Positions 10,128-19,772 of a DNA stretch of 64,000 nt are shown piece by piece. How positions within the stretch are numbered: position 1 is the first letter of the stretch; every line of letters starts with the position of its first letter. A program made the position numbers and the translations under genes. A model generated the notes under the pieces. The model ran no database searches, was not told where the DNA came from, and worked only from the letters and a program-made list of their open reading frames with translations. The stretch lies in NCBI GenBank assembly GCA_021795435.1, contig JAJYPJ010000001.1, positions 106,591 through 170,590 of the forward strand, given 5' to 3'. The DNA is from Pseudomonadota bacterium. GTDB taxonomy: Bacteria > Pseudomonadota > Gammaproteobacteria > Xanthomonadales > Rhodanobacteraceae.

Positions 10128-10679
10128 ATGAACACAACTTTGCAAAGCAGGCGTGGCTGGGTGATGGGGGCCGTGGCGGCGATTGCCTTGTTCTCGGCTC
10201 CCTTGGCGATGGCCGACCCGCTCGGCTTCAGTCTGGGGCTTTTCGGTCCTGGTTATGGCGTCAGCTATTCGGGCTGCAGCGGACATTGGTGCGGTGGCCG
10301 GGGTTTTGTCAGTGCCTACGTGAATTCGGGCTGGGGATGGGGCGATGACGACGAAGGCGGCCGCGTCTACTACGCACCCTCCTATTACGAGGAGCCTGCC
10401 CCGGTCTATTACTCACGCGTCGTCTATCGTGAGCCGGTGGAGCGCGTCTATTACCGAGAAGACCGGCGTGGTGACTACTGGCGGGGTGGCGATGGCGGCT
10501 GGCGCGGGCGTGAGGGCTGGCGTGGCCGCGAGGGCTGGGCGCGTGATCGTGAGGGCGGCTGGCGGCGCGAAGGCGACCGCGGGTACCGGCGGGACGGACC
10601 TCGCGGCGACCAGCGCCATGGCGGGGGCGACGGTGGTGGGCACGGCTATTGGGGTCATGACGGCGGCCGCGGGCGCTGA
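10128..10679 (+). CDS. Exported Gly/Arg/Tyr-rich low-complexity protein
   Basis: I do not recognise the family. The 183-aa product starts after a good ribosome-binding site (CCGGAGGACG). Residues 1-29 look like a Sec signal peptide ending ...APLAMA before DPLGFSL. A short Gly-rich region with two Cys (SGCSGHWCGG) is followed by a Tyr/acidic segment (YYAPSYYEEPAPVYY). The C-terminal half is a low-complexity Gly/Arg/Trp region with tandem GWRGRE units and a Gly/His/Asp tail. The composition suggests an exported, probably disordered protein. It converges on rnhB; no function is inferred. Confidence 0.7.
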   Translation: MNTTLQSRRGWVMGAVAAIALFSAPLAMADPLGFSLGLFGPGYGVSYSGCSGHWCGGRGFVSAYVNSGWGWGDDDEGGRVYYAPSYYEEPAPVYYSRVVYREPVERVYYREDRRGDYWRGGDGGWRGREGWRGREGWARDREGGWRREGDRGYRRDGPRGDQRHGGGDGGGHGYWGHDGGRGR

Positions 10680-10717
10680 GGGCTAGCGGCCGCTTCGCGC
10701 ACGGTTGAGCCGGATGG

Positions 10718-11365
10718 TTACGCGCAGTCGCCTTGCGGATCTTCGCCGAGGGATTCGCGCACCGGCGAGAAGGAGCGCCGGTGTTCCGGGCACGGTCCGA
10801 GCGTGCGCAGCGCGGCGAGATGCGCGGGCACCGGATAGCCTTTGTGCACCGCAAACCCGTAGCCGGGATAGCGGGCGTCCAGCTCAAGCATGTGGCGGTC
10901 CCGCGCGACCTTGGCGAGGATCGACGCGGCGCTGATGGCAGGCTCCAGTGCGTCCCCGCGGACGATGGCCCGCGCGGGACACGGCAGTGAGCGGGGCAGC
11001 CGATTCCCGTCGACCAGGGCTATTTCGGGTGCTGGCGACAGGGCAAGGATCGCCCGCCGCATGCCCGCCAGCGTTGCCTCGAGGACGTTGAGTTCGTCAA
11101 CTTCCGCGGCGCTGACGAATTCGATGTGCCAAGCCAGCGCCTGCGCCCGGATGATGGCCGAGAGGCTTTCACGCCGCGGGACGGACAGGGCCTTGGAGTC
11201 GGCTAGGCCGGTGATGGGCCGGGCGGGGTCGAGGATGACGGCGGCCACCGCGACCGGTCCGGCCAGCGGACCGCGGCCGGCTTCATCGACGCCGGCCAAC
11301 CGGCGCGTGGGGTCGGTTCCTACCTGTGCGAACAGGTCATCCGCGCCGTGATCACGGTGCTTCAA
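10718..11365 (-). CDS. rnhB: Ribonuclease HII
   Basis: RNase HII cuts RNA-DNA hybrids and single ribonucleotides embedded in DNA. The catalytic DEDD set is visible: Asp and Glu in [13 protein letters not shown], Asp in ALVDGN, and Asp in [12 protein letters not shown]. No ATG is in frame near the conserved N-terminus; the best start is TTG at 11365, overlapping the lpxB stop (TTGA), giving 215 aa. The track's 320-aa version runs antisense-like through lpxB and is rejected. Gene order lpxB-rnhB is classical; dnaE, often next, is absent here. The start codon is the least certain part. Confidence 0.92.
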   Translation of the reverse strand: MKHRDHGADDLFAQVGTDPTRRLAGVDEAGRGPLAGPVAVAAVILDPARPITGLADSKALSVPRRESLSAIIRAQALAWHIEFVSAAEVDELNVLEATLAGMRRAILALSPAPEIALVDGNRLPRSLPCPARAIVRGDALEPAISAASILAKVARDRHMLELDARYPGYGFAVHKGYPVPAHLAALRTLGPCPEHRRSFSPVRESLGEDPQGDCA

Positions 11366-12549
11366 GGCGCGGGTCCGACGAGGTCCGACATTGCTTGCGC
11401 TGCGGTGACGGCGGCACCGCAGCCAAGCGGCGCGCGCAGGGCCGCATGCAGGGCGGGGAATGCGTCGCGCTGCGCGGCCGCGGCACCGGGCTCGTAAAGC
11501 AGGGTTGCCAAGGCACTGGCCAATCGCTCCCCGGTGCATGCGTCCTGCATCAATTCGGGAACCAGATCCCGGCCCGCGAGGATGTTCGGAAGGCTGTACC
11601 GCGTCGTTTGCAGCAATCCAAGGCGCGTCACGATGAAATGGGTCAGCGGTGCGATCCGATAGCCGACCACCATGGGGCATCGCGCCAGCGCGGCTTCCAG
11701 CGTGGCGGTACCGGAAGCGAGCAAGGCGGCATCGGCAGCCTGCAGCAGCGTGTCGGCCTGGCGGTCGATGATCCTGGCCTGGACGGGCCAGTTGGCCAGT
11801 GATTGCTCGATCTGTGTTCGCAGCGAGGCGCTGGCCGCCGGAATCACGACCTGCAGCGCGTCGTCGCGTGCGCGCAGGCGCATCGCGGCATCCAGGAACG
11901 ACGGCAACAGCTGCTTCAGCTCGCCATGGCGGCTACCGGGCAACAGGGCGAGTAGCCGGGCCGAATCCGCGATGTCGAGCTGCCGCCGAGCGGACGCGCG
12001 GTCCAGCGGCCGATGGTCGAAGCGGTCGGCGAGGGGATGCCCGACGAAGCGCGCGTCGACGCCATGGCGAGCATAGATGGGGGGTTCCATGGGGAAGAGG
12101 CACAAGACCCGGTCGGCGCAATGGCCGATCTGGGCTGCGCGCTTTTCGCGCCAAGCCCAGATGGATGGGCTGACGTAGTGGACGGTGCGCAGTCCGGCGC
12201 GCTTGAGCTTGCGTTCCAGACCGAGGTTGAAATCCGGTGCGTCGATACCGATGGTCAGGGCGGGGCGCTGCTGCAGCAGGCGGGCGATCAGGCCGCGGCG
12301 CAGATGCAGCAGGCGCGGCAGGTGGTACAGCACCTCGGCAAGTCCCATGACCGACAGTTCGCCGATGTCGTGCCAGCACTCCAGGCCTTGCGCGCGCATG
12401 CGAGCGCCACCGATGCCGGCAAAGCGGGCCGTGGGCCATTGTGCTCGCAGCGCCTCGAGCAGGGCGCCGCCGAGGAGGTCGCCGGAGGCTTCGCCGGCGA
12501 CCAGGACGATCAGCGGCGTCTCATGCCCCTTGGCGGCGGCAGTCGCCAT
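11362..12549 (-). CDS. lpxB: Lipid-A-disaccharide synthase
   Basis: A glycosyltransferase (GT19) that joins lipid X and UDP-2,3-diacylglucosamine to form the lipid A disaccharide at the inner membrane. The 395-aa protein has the hallmark [13 protein letters not shown] at its N-terminus, then [18 protein letters not shown] and [14 protein letters not shown]. It lies 11 nt after lpxA and overlaps rnhB by four bases, within the lpxD-fabZ-lpxA-lpxB block. The length agrees with E. coli LpxB (382). The C-terminus ends close to the last conserved helix. Confidence 0.96.
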   Translation of the reverse strand: MATAAAKGHETPLIVLVAGEASGDLLGGALLEALRAQWPTARFAGIGGARMRAQGLECWHDIGELSVMGLAEVLYHLPRLLHLRRGLIARLLQQRPALTIGIDAPDFNLGLERKLKRAGLRTVHYVSPSIWAWREKRAAQIGHCADRVLCLFPMEPPIYARHGVDARFVGHPLADRFDHRPLDRASARRQLDIADSARLLALLPGSRHGELKQLLPSFLDAAMRLRARDDALQVVIPAASASLRTQIEQSLANWPVQARIIDRQADTLLQAADAALLASGTATLEAALARCPMVVGYRIAPLTHFIVTRLGLLQTTRYSLPNILAGRDLVPELMQDACTGERLASALATLLYEPGAAAAQRDAFPALHAALRAPLGCGAAVTAAQAMSDLVGPAP

Positions 12550-12560
12550 GGCGGCGTCGC

Positions 12561-13334
12561 TCAGCGCACCAGCGGACGTTGGCTTGATTCGATGAAGCGC
12601 AGCATGTCCGCCACGTCATCGCTGGCTTCCGACAGGGTGGCAAGGCGCTCGCGCGCGTCGGCGAGCGCCAGACCGGACATGTAGAGGGCACGGTAAGCGC
12701 GCTTGATGGCGGCAATCCGCTCAGCGCCGAATCCCCGGCGCTTCAGGCCTTCGATATTGACGCCGCGCGCCTCCGCGAACTGGCCCGCGACATAGCAGAA
12801 CGGAGGAACATCTCGGTTGATCGCTGCGTACATCGCGGCGAAGGCATGCGCGCCGATGCGGCAGAACTGGTGCATGCCCGCGAAGCCTCCCATGATCACG
12901 TGGTCGCCCACTTCGACATGGCCGGCCAGGGTCACGTTGTTGGCAAGCACCGTGTGGCTGCCGACCTGGCAGTCATGGGCGATATGCACGTAGGCCATGA
13001 TCCAGTTGTCGTCGCCCACCCGGGTCATGCCCCCGCCATCCCGGGTGCCGCGGTTGATGGTGACGTATTCACGGATGGTGTTGCCGGCGCCGATGACCAG
13101 TTCGGTCCGTTCGCCGGCGTGCTTCTTGTCCTGGGGATCACCGCCAATCGCGGCAAATGCGGCGATGCGGTTTCCCGGGCCGATGCGCGTGGGGCCATCG
13201 ATGACCACGTGCGGACCAACCTGGGTGCCGGCGCCGATCTCGACCTCGGCACCGATGACGCTGTAGGGTCCGACCTCGACCCCGGGCGCCAAGCGTGCCG
13301 ACGGGTCGACGATCGCGGTCGGGTGGATCCTCAC
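12561..13334 (-). CDS. lpxA: UDP-N-acetylglucosamine acyltransferase
   Basis: Catalyses the first step of lipid A synthesis, transferring 3-hydroxyacyl from ACP to UDP-GlcNAc. The protein is a left-handed beta-helix of hexapeptide repeats ([28 protein letters not shown]) with the catalytic His region [15 protein letters not shown] at 13334 is chosen because it gives [11 protein letters not shown], the normal family start, and overlaps the fabZ stop as GTGA; this yields 257 aa. The track's ATG six codons upstream is possible. The C-terminal helical domain ([13 protein letters not shown]) is intact. It is co-translated with fabZ and lpxB. Confidence 0.95.
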   Translation of the reverse strand: MRIHPTAIVDPSARLAPGVEVGPYSVIGAEVEIGAGTQVGPHVVIDGPTRIGPGNRIAAFAAIGGDPQDKKHAGERTELVIGAGNTIREYVTINRGTRDGGGMTRVGDDNWIMAYVHIAHDCQVGSHTVLANNVTLAGHVEVGDHVIMGGFAGMHQFCRIGAHAFAAMYAAINRDVPPFCYVAGQFAEARGVNIEGLKRRGFGAERIAAIKRAYRALYMSGLALADARERLATLSEASDDVADMLRFIESSQRPLVR

Positions 13335-13798
13335 GCCGCCCGGCCCGCGCACATGAGTTCGCAGCTGGCCACCTCGAAGCCATCGACCAGGGCTCGCGCA
13401 TCGAAGAGTCCCATGCCGCGCAGCATGCGCTTCATGGAGACATGCAGGTCGAGTCGGTCGCCTGGGCCGACGATGCGGTTGAAGCGTGCCCTGTCGACCT
13501 TGACGAGATAGTAGAGGTCGTCGCCGCGGCCGCCATCCCCGCCACCGCGGGAAAGGCCGACGAGCAACCCGGAGGCCTGCGCGAGCGCCTCGATGATCAA
13601 TACGCCGGGCATGACCGGGTGGCCCGGAAAATGACCCTGGAAGTAGGGCTCGTTGCAGGTGACGTTCTTGCAGGCATGGATGCTGAGATCCGGCTGCAGA
13701 GCCACCACGCGGTCAACCAGCAGGAATGGATAGCGATGGGGGAGCAGGCGCTGGATTGTCTCGATGCCGATAGGCAATTCGGGGATGGGGTTCGTCAT
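13331..13798 (-). CDS. fabZ: 3-hydroxyacyl-[ACP] dehydratase FabZ
   Basis: Dehydrates 3-hydroxyacyl-ACP in fatty acid elongation, in competition with LpxA/LpxD for the same acyl donors. The 155-aa hot-dog-fold protein carries the catalytic region [20 protein letters not shown], with its His and Glu. [14 protein letters not shown] near the start is a family signature and fixes the start at ATG 13798; the track's 230-aa version reads into lpxD. The start overlaps the lpxD stop (ATGA) and the stop overlaps lpxA (GTGA), so three genes form a coupled translation unit. Confidence 0.96.
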   Translation of the reverse strand: MTNPIPELPIGIETIQRLLPHRYPFLLVDRVVALQPDLSIHACKNVTCNEPYFQGHFPGHPVMPGVLIIEALAQASGLLVGLSRGGGDGGRGDDLYYLVKVDRARFNRIVGPGDRLDLHVSMKRMLRGMGLFDARALVDGFEVASCELMCAGRAA

Positions 13799-14829
13799 CG
13801 CGGCATTCCTTTTTCCAGCGCGGCGAGACGCCGCGCGATGTCGTCGAGTTGCTTGCTGCGCACGGCGTTGCGGCGCCACTGGCGGTTCTCCTGAAGCGGC
13901 GTGCCCGAGGAGTACTCGCCGGGCTCGCGGATTGAGTGCGTCACCAGGCTCATTGCCGTGATGGTAACCCGATCGCAAACTTGCAGGTGTCCCAGGACGC
14001 CGGCTCCACCCCCGATCAGGCAATGGCGCCCGATGCTGGCGCTGCCGGCAACGGCTGCGCAGCCCGCCATGGCCGTGTGCGCCCCGATGCGGACGTTGTG
14101 CGCAACCTGGATCTGATTGTCCAGACGCACATCCTCCTCGATCACCGTGTCCTCCAGTGCGCCGCGATCAATGGTGGTATTGGCCCCGATTTCGCAATCG
14201 TCGCCAATGCGAACGCCGCCCAGCTGCGGGACCTTCTCCCACTGCTGGCCGCCCCAGGCCAGGCCGAAGCCATCCCCGCCCAGCACGGCTCCGGGATGCA
14301 CCAGCACGCGCGCACCGATGCGGACGCGCATCACCAGGGTGACGCGAGCCACGAGCCTTGACTGCGCGCCGACGTCGCAGTCGTCGCCGACGACGCACTG
14401 CGGGCCGATGACGGCGCCGGGGCCGATGCGGGCGCTCGCCGCGACGAAGCAAAGCGGTCCAATGCTTGCGCTGGCGTCAATGGCGGCACCGGGTTCAACG
14501 ACGGCGCTGGGATGGATGCCGGGCGTCGCGGCAGGCCGTTGTTCAAACAGCCGGGCAATGCGCGCGAAGGCGAGGTAGGGGTCGCCTGCAATCAGTGCCG
14601 GGACCGGGCAGCCGGCAGCCATGCTGGCGTCCAGGACCACCGCCGCGGCGCGCGTGCTGGCCAGCTGCGCCGCATAGCGCGCGTTGGCAAGGAAGGCCAG
14701 CTGGTCCGGCCCGGCCTGCGCGAGCGTGCCCACGCCCCGGATGCTTCGCCCCGCCTCGCCGGCGAGGCTCAGGCCAAAGCGCTGCGCCAGATCATCCAGC
14801 CGATAGCTGCTGTGCACATCCGCCGGCAT
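13795..14829 (-). CDS. lpxD: UDP-3-O-(3-hydroxyacyl)glucosamine N-acyltransferase
   Basis: Adds the second 3-hydroxyacyl chain in lipid A synthesis. The 344-aa protein has an N-terminal uridine-binding domain (LAFLANARYAAQL) and a long hexapeptide beta-helix (PGIHPSAVVEPGAAID onward). The catalytic His lies in DNQIQVAHNVRIGAHT. The C-terminal helix is short and basic. It starts 12 nt after bamA with no skp (ompH) gene between, unlike the E. coli order bamA-skp-lpxD. It overlaps fabZ by four bases. Confidence 0.95.
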   Translation of the reverse strand: MPADVHSSYRLDDLAQRFGLSLAGEAGRSIRGVGTLAQAGPDQLAFLANARYAAQLASTRAAAVVLDASMAAGCPVPALIAGDPYLAFARIARLFEQRPAATPGIHPSAVVEPGAAIDASASIGPLCFVAASARIGPGAVIGPQCVVGDDCDVGAQSRLVARVTLVMRVRIGARVLVHPGAVLGGDGFGLAWGGQQWEKVPQLGGVRIGDDCEIGANTTIDRGALEDTVIEEDVRLDNQIQVAHNVRIGAHTAMAGCAAVAGSASIGRHCLIGGGAGVLGHLQVCDRVTITAMSLVTHSIREPGEYSSGTPLQENRQWRRNAVRSKQLDDIARRLAALEKGMPR

Positions 14830-14841
14830 GACCGAGCCACC

Positions 14842-17151
14842 TCAGAACGCGGTGCCGAAGGTGAATTGCAGATGCGAGATGTACGGTGCATCGGCCGCGC
14901 TGTAGCGGATCGGGAAGGCGTAACTGATGTTGATCGGCCCGATCGGTGCGCGCCACTGCAGTCCAATGCCTGCGGAAGAAGCCAGTCGGCCCCAGTTGAA
15001 CTGGTGATAGGTCGCGAAGACGTTGCCCATGTCGTAGAACAGCGCCACGCGCGCGGTATTCGTGTCCTTGAGGAAGGGGAGCGGGAGGAACAGGTTCGCG
15101 CTGCCCAGCACCTTGAACGCGCCACCGACCGGTTGCAAGTTGTAGTAGCCGGGTACGGACTCCTTGGGGCCGAGCGTGTTGTCCTGGAATCCGCGCACGT
15201 CGGTGACGCCGCCGGCGTAGTAGTTCTGCCAGAAGGGAAAGGCGAGGTTGGAGCTCTTGCCATACGTGTTGCCGTAGCCGAGGCTGCCCGACAGGCCCAG
15301 CACGAAGCCCTTGGGCAGCGGGAAGTAGTTGCTGGTCTGCGCCGACAACTTGTAGTACTCGACCGTCGAGCCGGGCATGGCGATTTCGGCACCGATGTAC
15401 TGCAGCCCGCCGCTGCTGGGCGTGAAGTATTCGTTGCGGGTGTCGTGGGCGTAGGAGATCGTGGTGGTCCAGGCATGGATCGTGCGGTGGCCGACCTGGT
15501 TCTGGTAGTCGATCAGCGACTGCGGCGTGATGGTGGGGAAGACGTTGATGTAGTTGCTGCTGATCCCGACGCCCAGGTTGACGGTGTCCGTTTCGCTGAT
15601 CGGGATGCCGATGTAGGTGCTGAACGCCTTGGTGTTGTAAAGGTAGGAGGCGATGTTGGCCTGGCCCTGGTTGAGCTTGGTGTAACTCAGGTTGTAGCCG
15701 AGGCTGATGCCGTTTTCGGTGAAGTAGGGATCGAGGTAGCTGAAGACGTAGGACTTCAGGTAGCTGCTCTGCTGGATCTGCGCGGAAACCTGCTTGCCCG
15801 TTCCCAGGAAATTGCGCTCGGAAACCGATACGCTGCCGATGACGCCGGTGACCTGGGCATAGCCCAAGCCGAACTGCAGCGCGCCGGACGGCTCTTCCTT
15901 GACCTTGACCCTGAGGTCGACCTGATCGGTGCTGCCGGGAACGCGCTCATTCTTGATGTCGACCTTGGAAAAGAAGCCCAGCCGCTCCAGTCGGATCTTG
16001 GAACGGTCGATGGCCGCCTGCGAATACCAGCCGCCCTCGAACTGCCGCATCTCGCGGCGCAGGACCAGATCCTCGGTGCTCGTGTTGCCCACGAACACGA
16101 TGCGGCGGACATAGACGCGCTGGCCGGGCTGGACGAAGAAGGTGAGGGCGACGGTATGGTTTTCCCGGTCCAGCTTGGGCACGGGGGTGACCTTGGCGAA
16201 GGCGTAGCCGACGTTCGCGAGAAGCGCGGTGATGGCCTTGCTGGTGTATTCGGCGCGAGCGCGCGAGAAGGTGTCGCCGGGCTTCAGCAGCACCAGCTTC
16301 ATCAGCGAGTCTTCGGGGAGGACCAGCTTGCCCAGCAGCTTGATCGAGGAGACCTTGTACAGGTGGCCTTCGGTCATATTGGCCGTGATGTACATGCTTT
16401 CCTTGTTGGGACTGATGCTGACCTGCGCAGAATTGATCTGGAAGTTTGCATAGCCACGATCAAGGTAGAAGTTCTGGAGGCGATCCAGGTCGCCCGACAG
16501 CTTCTCGCGCGAATACTGGTCGTTGTTCGTGTACCACGAGTTCCAGGTCGGCGTGCCCAACTCCCAGTTCTGGCGCACCTGCGCGGAGGTGAAGGCATGG
16601 TTGCCAACGAGGTTGATCTGCTGGATGCGGGCCGCCTTGCCTTCGCGGATCGCGATGTCGATCGCGACGCGGTTGCGATCCAGATGCGTGACGTGGGGTT
16701 CGATGCTGACGTTGTACTTGCCACGGTTGTAGTACTGGCGTGTCAGTTCCTGCTGGACTCGGTCGAGCGCGAGGCGGTCGAAGGTATCGCCCTGGGACAG
16801 GCCGATCTCCTTGAGGCCCTTCAGCAGTTCCTCCGTCTTGATGTCCTTGTTGCCGCGGATGTCCAGTTTCGCGATGGTGGGCCGTTCGACGACCCGGATC
16901 ACGAGCACCCCGCCTTGCCGATCGAGCGTGACGTCGCTGAAGAAGCCGGTCGCGAACAGGGCCTTGATGGTCTCCTTGGCGCGTTCGGGCGTGAGCGTCG
17001 TGCCCTTTTCGACGGGCAGGTAACTGAAGACCGTACCGGGTGCGATGCGCTGCAGGCCGTCGACGCGGATCCCCGAAACCACGAAGGGCTCGAAGGCGCG
17101 GGCCTTGGCCGCGAAGCAGGCAAGCAGGATCAGGGCGGCGATACGCTTCAT
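14842..17151 (-). CDS. bamA: Outer membrane protein assembly factor BamA
   Basis: Core Omp85 insertase that folds beta-barrel proteins into the outer membrane. The 769-aa precursor has a cleavable signal peptide (MKRIAALILLACFAAKARA) followed by five POTRA domains (the first begins EPFVVSGIRVDGLQR) up to about residue 420. The 16-strand barrel follows, and the chain ends in phenylalanine (FTFGTAF), the expected outer-membrane C-terminal signature. It lies between rseP and lpxD on the same strand. A 936-aa antisense ORF in the track covering this gene is a codon-bias shadow. Confidence 0.97.
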   Translation of the reverse strand: MKRIAALILLACFAAKARAFEPFVVSGIRVDGLQRIAPGTVFSYLPVEKGTTLTPERAKETIKALFATGFFSDVTLDRQGGVLVIRVVERPTIAKLDIRGNKDIKTEELLKGLKEIGLSQGDTFDRLALDRVQQELTRQYYNRGKYNVSIEPHVTHLDRNRVAIDIAIREGKAARIQQINLVGNHAFTSAQVRQNWELGTPTWNSWYTNNDQYSREKLSGDLDRLQNFYLDRGYANFQINSAQVSISPNKESMYITANMTEGHLYKVSSIKLLGKLVLPEDSLMKLVLLKPGDTFSRARAEYTSKAITALLANVGYAFAKVTPVPKLDRENHTVALTFFVQPGQRVYVRRIVFVGNTSTEDLVLRREMRQFEGGWYSQAAIDRSKIRLERLGFFSKVDIKNERVPGSTDQVDLRVKVKEEPSGALQFGLGYAQVTGVIGSVSVSERNFLGTGKQVSAQIQQSSYLKSYVFSYLDPYFTENGISLGYNLSYTKLNQGQANIASYLYNTKAFSTYIGIPISETDTVNLGVGISSNYINVFPTITPQSLIDYQNQVGHRTIHAWTTTISYAHDTRNEYFTPSSGGLQYIGAEIAMPGSTVEYYKLSAQTSNYFPLPKGFVLGLSGSLGYGNTYGKSSNLAFPFWQNYYAGGVTDVRGFQDNTLGPKESVPGYYNLQPVGGAFKVLGSANLFLPLPFLKDTNTARVALFYDMGNVFATYHQFNWGRLASSAGIGLQWRAPIGPINISYAFPIRYSAADAPYISHLQFTFGTAF

Positions 17152-17218
17152 AGGGGTTCCGGTGGTGGTGCGGACGCTACGTGCAGGCGCCGCACGGGTG
17201 GGGCAGCTCGTCGAACGA

Positions 17219-18574
17219 TCAGGAAAACAGGCGCAACAGGTCGTTATAGAAAGCGATCCCCATCAGCGCGACCAGCAAGGCCATGCCCAAGTATTGCCCC
17301 GCCGCCATCACCTTCGTGCTGACCGGACTGCCCTTGGCCAGCTCGATAAGGTAATACACGAGGTGGCCGCCGTCCAAGATCGGGATGGGGAGCAGGTTCA
17401 TCACGGCCAAGCTGAGCGAGATGATTCCAAGGAAATAGAGGAACCACGCCGGCCCCAGATCGGCGGACGTGTTGGCATATTGGGCGATGGAAATCGGGCC
17501 GGAGATGTTCTTCAACGAGGACTGGCCAGTGAGCATCCGGCCCAGCATCGCGACGGTCTGCGCGGTGAGCCGCCATGTTTCCGCGAACGCTTCCGGGATG
17601 GCTTGCAGCGGGCCGGCGCGCTGCACGGTGTCGTAGCGCGCCGAGAATGGCGCGGGACTGACACCGAGGAGCCATGTGGGCTTGCCGTCGGTCCCCTTCT
17701 GGAGACGCGGGTGCGTGGCGAAGACCCGTTGCTTGCCGTCACGCACGACCTGGACATCCAGCGTGCGGCCGGGTCCGGCGTCCGCGTGCACGCGCGTGAC
17801 GATGTCATTCCAGTCCGCCACGGGGGTGCCATTGATCGCCGTGATGCGGTCGCCCGGGCGAAGTCCCGCCGCCGCCGCGCCGCTGTCGGGCAGGATGGCC
17901 CCCAGCACGGGAGGAAGCATCATTTGCCGCGGCACGAGTCCAAGCGCCTGCAGCGACTGATCCGCGCCGCGGCCGTGCGGCCTGTGCTGAAGGGGCAAAA
18001 CCACCGTGCGCAGGCTGCCGCCCGCTCCTTGCAAGCGAACCGCTGCAGGCGCGTGCAGGGCTGCGGCGTCGGCCAGCGCCATCGCGGCACCGCTCCAGGA
18101 ATGCACCGGGGTTCCGCCGACGGCGACCAACGTATCGCCGGCGTGGATGCCGGCCTGCGCGGCAATCCCGCTGACGGCGCCGACGATGGGCTTGTAGTCG
18201 GGCTTGCCCACGACCAGCATGGCCCAGAACGCGGCCACCGCGAAGATGAAGTTGAACAAGGGCCCTGCGGCGACGATGGCCATGCGCGCGAGGACCGGCT
18301 TGCCCGTGAATTCCACGGCCCGCTCGCTCGCGGGTACGTCGTCCTCGCGGGCATCGAGCATCTTCACGTAGCCGCCCAGGGGGATCGCGGCGACCACGTA
18401 TTCGGTGCCGTCGCGGCCGACGCGCTTCCAGAGCGGCTTGCCGAAGCCGATCGAGAAGCGCAGGACCTTGACGCCCATGCGCCGTGCCACCCAGTAGTGG
18501 CCGAACTCATGGAAGGTGATCAGCAGGCCGAGGGTGACGGCCAGCCACCAGATGGAGCCGAAGAGTTCGTTCAT
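17219..18574 (-). CDS. rseP: RIP metalloprotease (site-2 protease) RseP
   Basis: Intramembrane zinc protease that makes the second cut in anti-sigma-E factor RseA, releasing the envelope-stress sigma factor; it also clears signal peptide remnants. The 451-aa protein has the HExxH motif (FHEFGH, His22/Glu23/His26) in the first membrane helix. Two PDZ domains lie between about residues 110 and 300 (IAAQAGIHAGDTLVAVGG, AAGLRPGDRITAING). The third ligand motif NLLPIPILDGGH lies in the late membrane region. It is between dxr (10-nt gap) and bamA, matching the standard order and its role in outer-membrane protein quality control. Confidence 0.96.
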   Translation of the reverse strand: MNELFGSIWWLAVTLGLLITFHEFGHYWVARRMGVKVLRFSIGFGKPLWKRVGRDGTEYVVAAIPLGGYVKMLDAREDDVPASERAVEFTGKPVLARMAIVAAGPLFNFIFAVAAFWAMLVVGKPDYKPIVGAVSGIAAQAGIHAGDTLVAVGGTPVHSWSGAAMALADAAALHAPAAVRLQGAGGSLRTVVLPLQHRPHGRGADQSLQALGLVPRQMMLPPVLGAILPDSGAAAAGLRPGDRITAINGTPVADWNDIVTRVHADAGPGRTLDVQVVRDGKQRVFATHPRLQKGTDGKPTWLLGVSPAPFSARYDTVQRAGPLQAIPEAFAETWRLTAQTVAMLGRMLTGQSSLKNISGPISIAQYANTSADLGPAWFLYFLGIISLSLAVMNLLPIPILDGGHLVYYLIELAKGSPVSTKVMAAGQYLGMALLVALMGIAFYNDLLRLFS

Positions 18575-18584
18575 GCAGGGTGGT

Positions 18585-19772
18585 TCAACAGCACATTCGG
18601 GCCAGCATAGCGCGCGCCTTCGCGCGCGCGGTTAAGTCGCGGTGAACAAGGGTGCCAACATCGGCCACGGGTTCCGCCGGCATGGCAGCGAGCACGGACT
18701 CGATCAGGTCCGGGATGGCCAGGAACGGCAGGCTGCCGGCCAGGAAGGCCTCGACGGCCACTTCGTTCGCGGCGTTCAGGAGGGCCGGAGCGTCGCCGCC
18801 CGTGCGGAGCACCTCGTACGCCAGATCCAGGCAGCGGAATGTGGTGGTGTCCGGTCGTTCGAACTCGAGATGCCCGCGCGAGGCAAGGTCCAGGAACGAC
18901 ACGCCGGATTCGGTGCGCTCGGGCCAAGCCAGCGCGCAGGCCAGCGCCGTTCGCATGTCCGGATGGCCGAGTTCGGCGAGGACCGCACCGTCGATGTACT
19001 CGACCAATGCGTGGACCAGACTCTGCGGATGGACGAGTACGTCGACTTGGCTGGGCTCGGCACCGAACAGCACGCAAGCCTCGATTACCTCCAGCCCCTT
19101 GTTCATCAGGGTCGCCGAATCGACCGAGATCTTGCGGCCCATGACCCAGTTGGGATGGGCACAAGCCTGCTGCGGATTCACGCCGGCCAGTTCGGCGCGG
19201 GAGCGTCCCCGGAACGGCCCACCCGAGGCGGTAAGGATCAATCGGCGGACTCCGACCGAGGCGAGATCAACCGGTCGGCCGCCCGGCAGGCACTGGAACA
19301 GCGCATTGTGTTCGGAATCCACGGGAACAAGCAGGCCGCCGCCCTCCTGGAGCGCCTTCCGCAGCAGGGGGCCGGCGCACACGGCCGATTCCTTGTTGGC
19401 CAACAGCAGCCGCTTGCCGGTGCGCGCCGCGGCGAGCGTCGAGCCCAGGCCTGCGGCGCCGACAATGGCCGCGACGACGGTGTCGCAGAGGGGCCCTGCA
19501 GCCGCGCGCTCGAGCGCGGTGGCCCCGGATGCGACCTCGCACCGCGCACCAAGGCCAGCCAGGCGCCGCACAAGTGCGCCCTCCAGCGCGGGGTCGGCGA
19601 TGATGGCGAGATCCGGGTGGAAGCGTGCGCAAAGCGCGGCCAGTGCATCGACGTTGCGGTGCGCGGCCAGGATACTCGCCCGGTAGCGATCCGGATGGCG
19701 GGCGATCACGTCCAGCGTGCTGCCTCCGATCGATCCGGTGGCGCCCAGGACCGCGATGCGCATCGGGCTCAT
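18585..19772 (-). CDS. dxr: 1-deoxy-D-xylulose-5-phosphate reductoisomerase
   Basis: Second step of the MEP isoprenoid pathway: converts DXP to MEP with NADPH, the target of fosmidomycin. The 395-aa protein begins [16 protein letters not shown] with the Rossmann motif, carries [12 protein letters not shown] and the metal/substrate region [19 protein letters not shown]. The start ATG 19772 overlaps the cdsA stop (ATGA); the track's 646-aa version reads through cdsA in another frame and is rejected. Isoprenoids made here feed UppS a few genes upstream. Confidence 0.96.
   Translation of the reverse strand: MSPMRIAVLGATGSIGGSTLDVIARHPDRYRASILAAHRNVDALAALCARFHPDLAIIADPALEGALVRRLAGLGARCEVASGATALERAAAGPLCDTVVAAIVGAAGLGSTLAAARTGKRLLLANKESAVCAGPLLRKALQEGGGLLVPVDSEHNALFQCLPGGRPVDLASVGVRRLILTASGGPFRGRSRAELAGVNPQQACAHPNWVMGRKISVDSATLMNKGLEVIEACVLFGAEPSQVDVLVHPQSLVHALVEYIDGAVLAELGHPDMRTALACALAWPERTESGVSFLDLASRGHLEFERPDTTTFRCLDLAYEVLRTGGDAPALLNAANEVAVEAFLAGSLPFLAIPDLIESVLAAMPAEPVADVGTLVHRDLTARAKARAMLARMCC

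Noticed and set aside
8111-10135. 674-aa minus-strand ORF over rlmL
   Set aside because: Shadow of rlmL, no recognisable domain.
10600-10660. Gly-rich repeats of the exported protein as a CRISPR-like array
   Set aside because: The repeats are short, in frame with the protein and without spacers.
14512-17322. 936-aa plus-strand ORF
   Set aside because: It is antisense to bamA and lpxD, whose proteins are fully recognisable; long antisense frames are expected in GC-rich coding DNA. It has no family motif.
17045-18610. 521-aa plus-strand ORF
   Set aside because: Antisense to rseP and the end of bamA; no start signal or motif.
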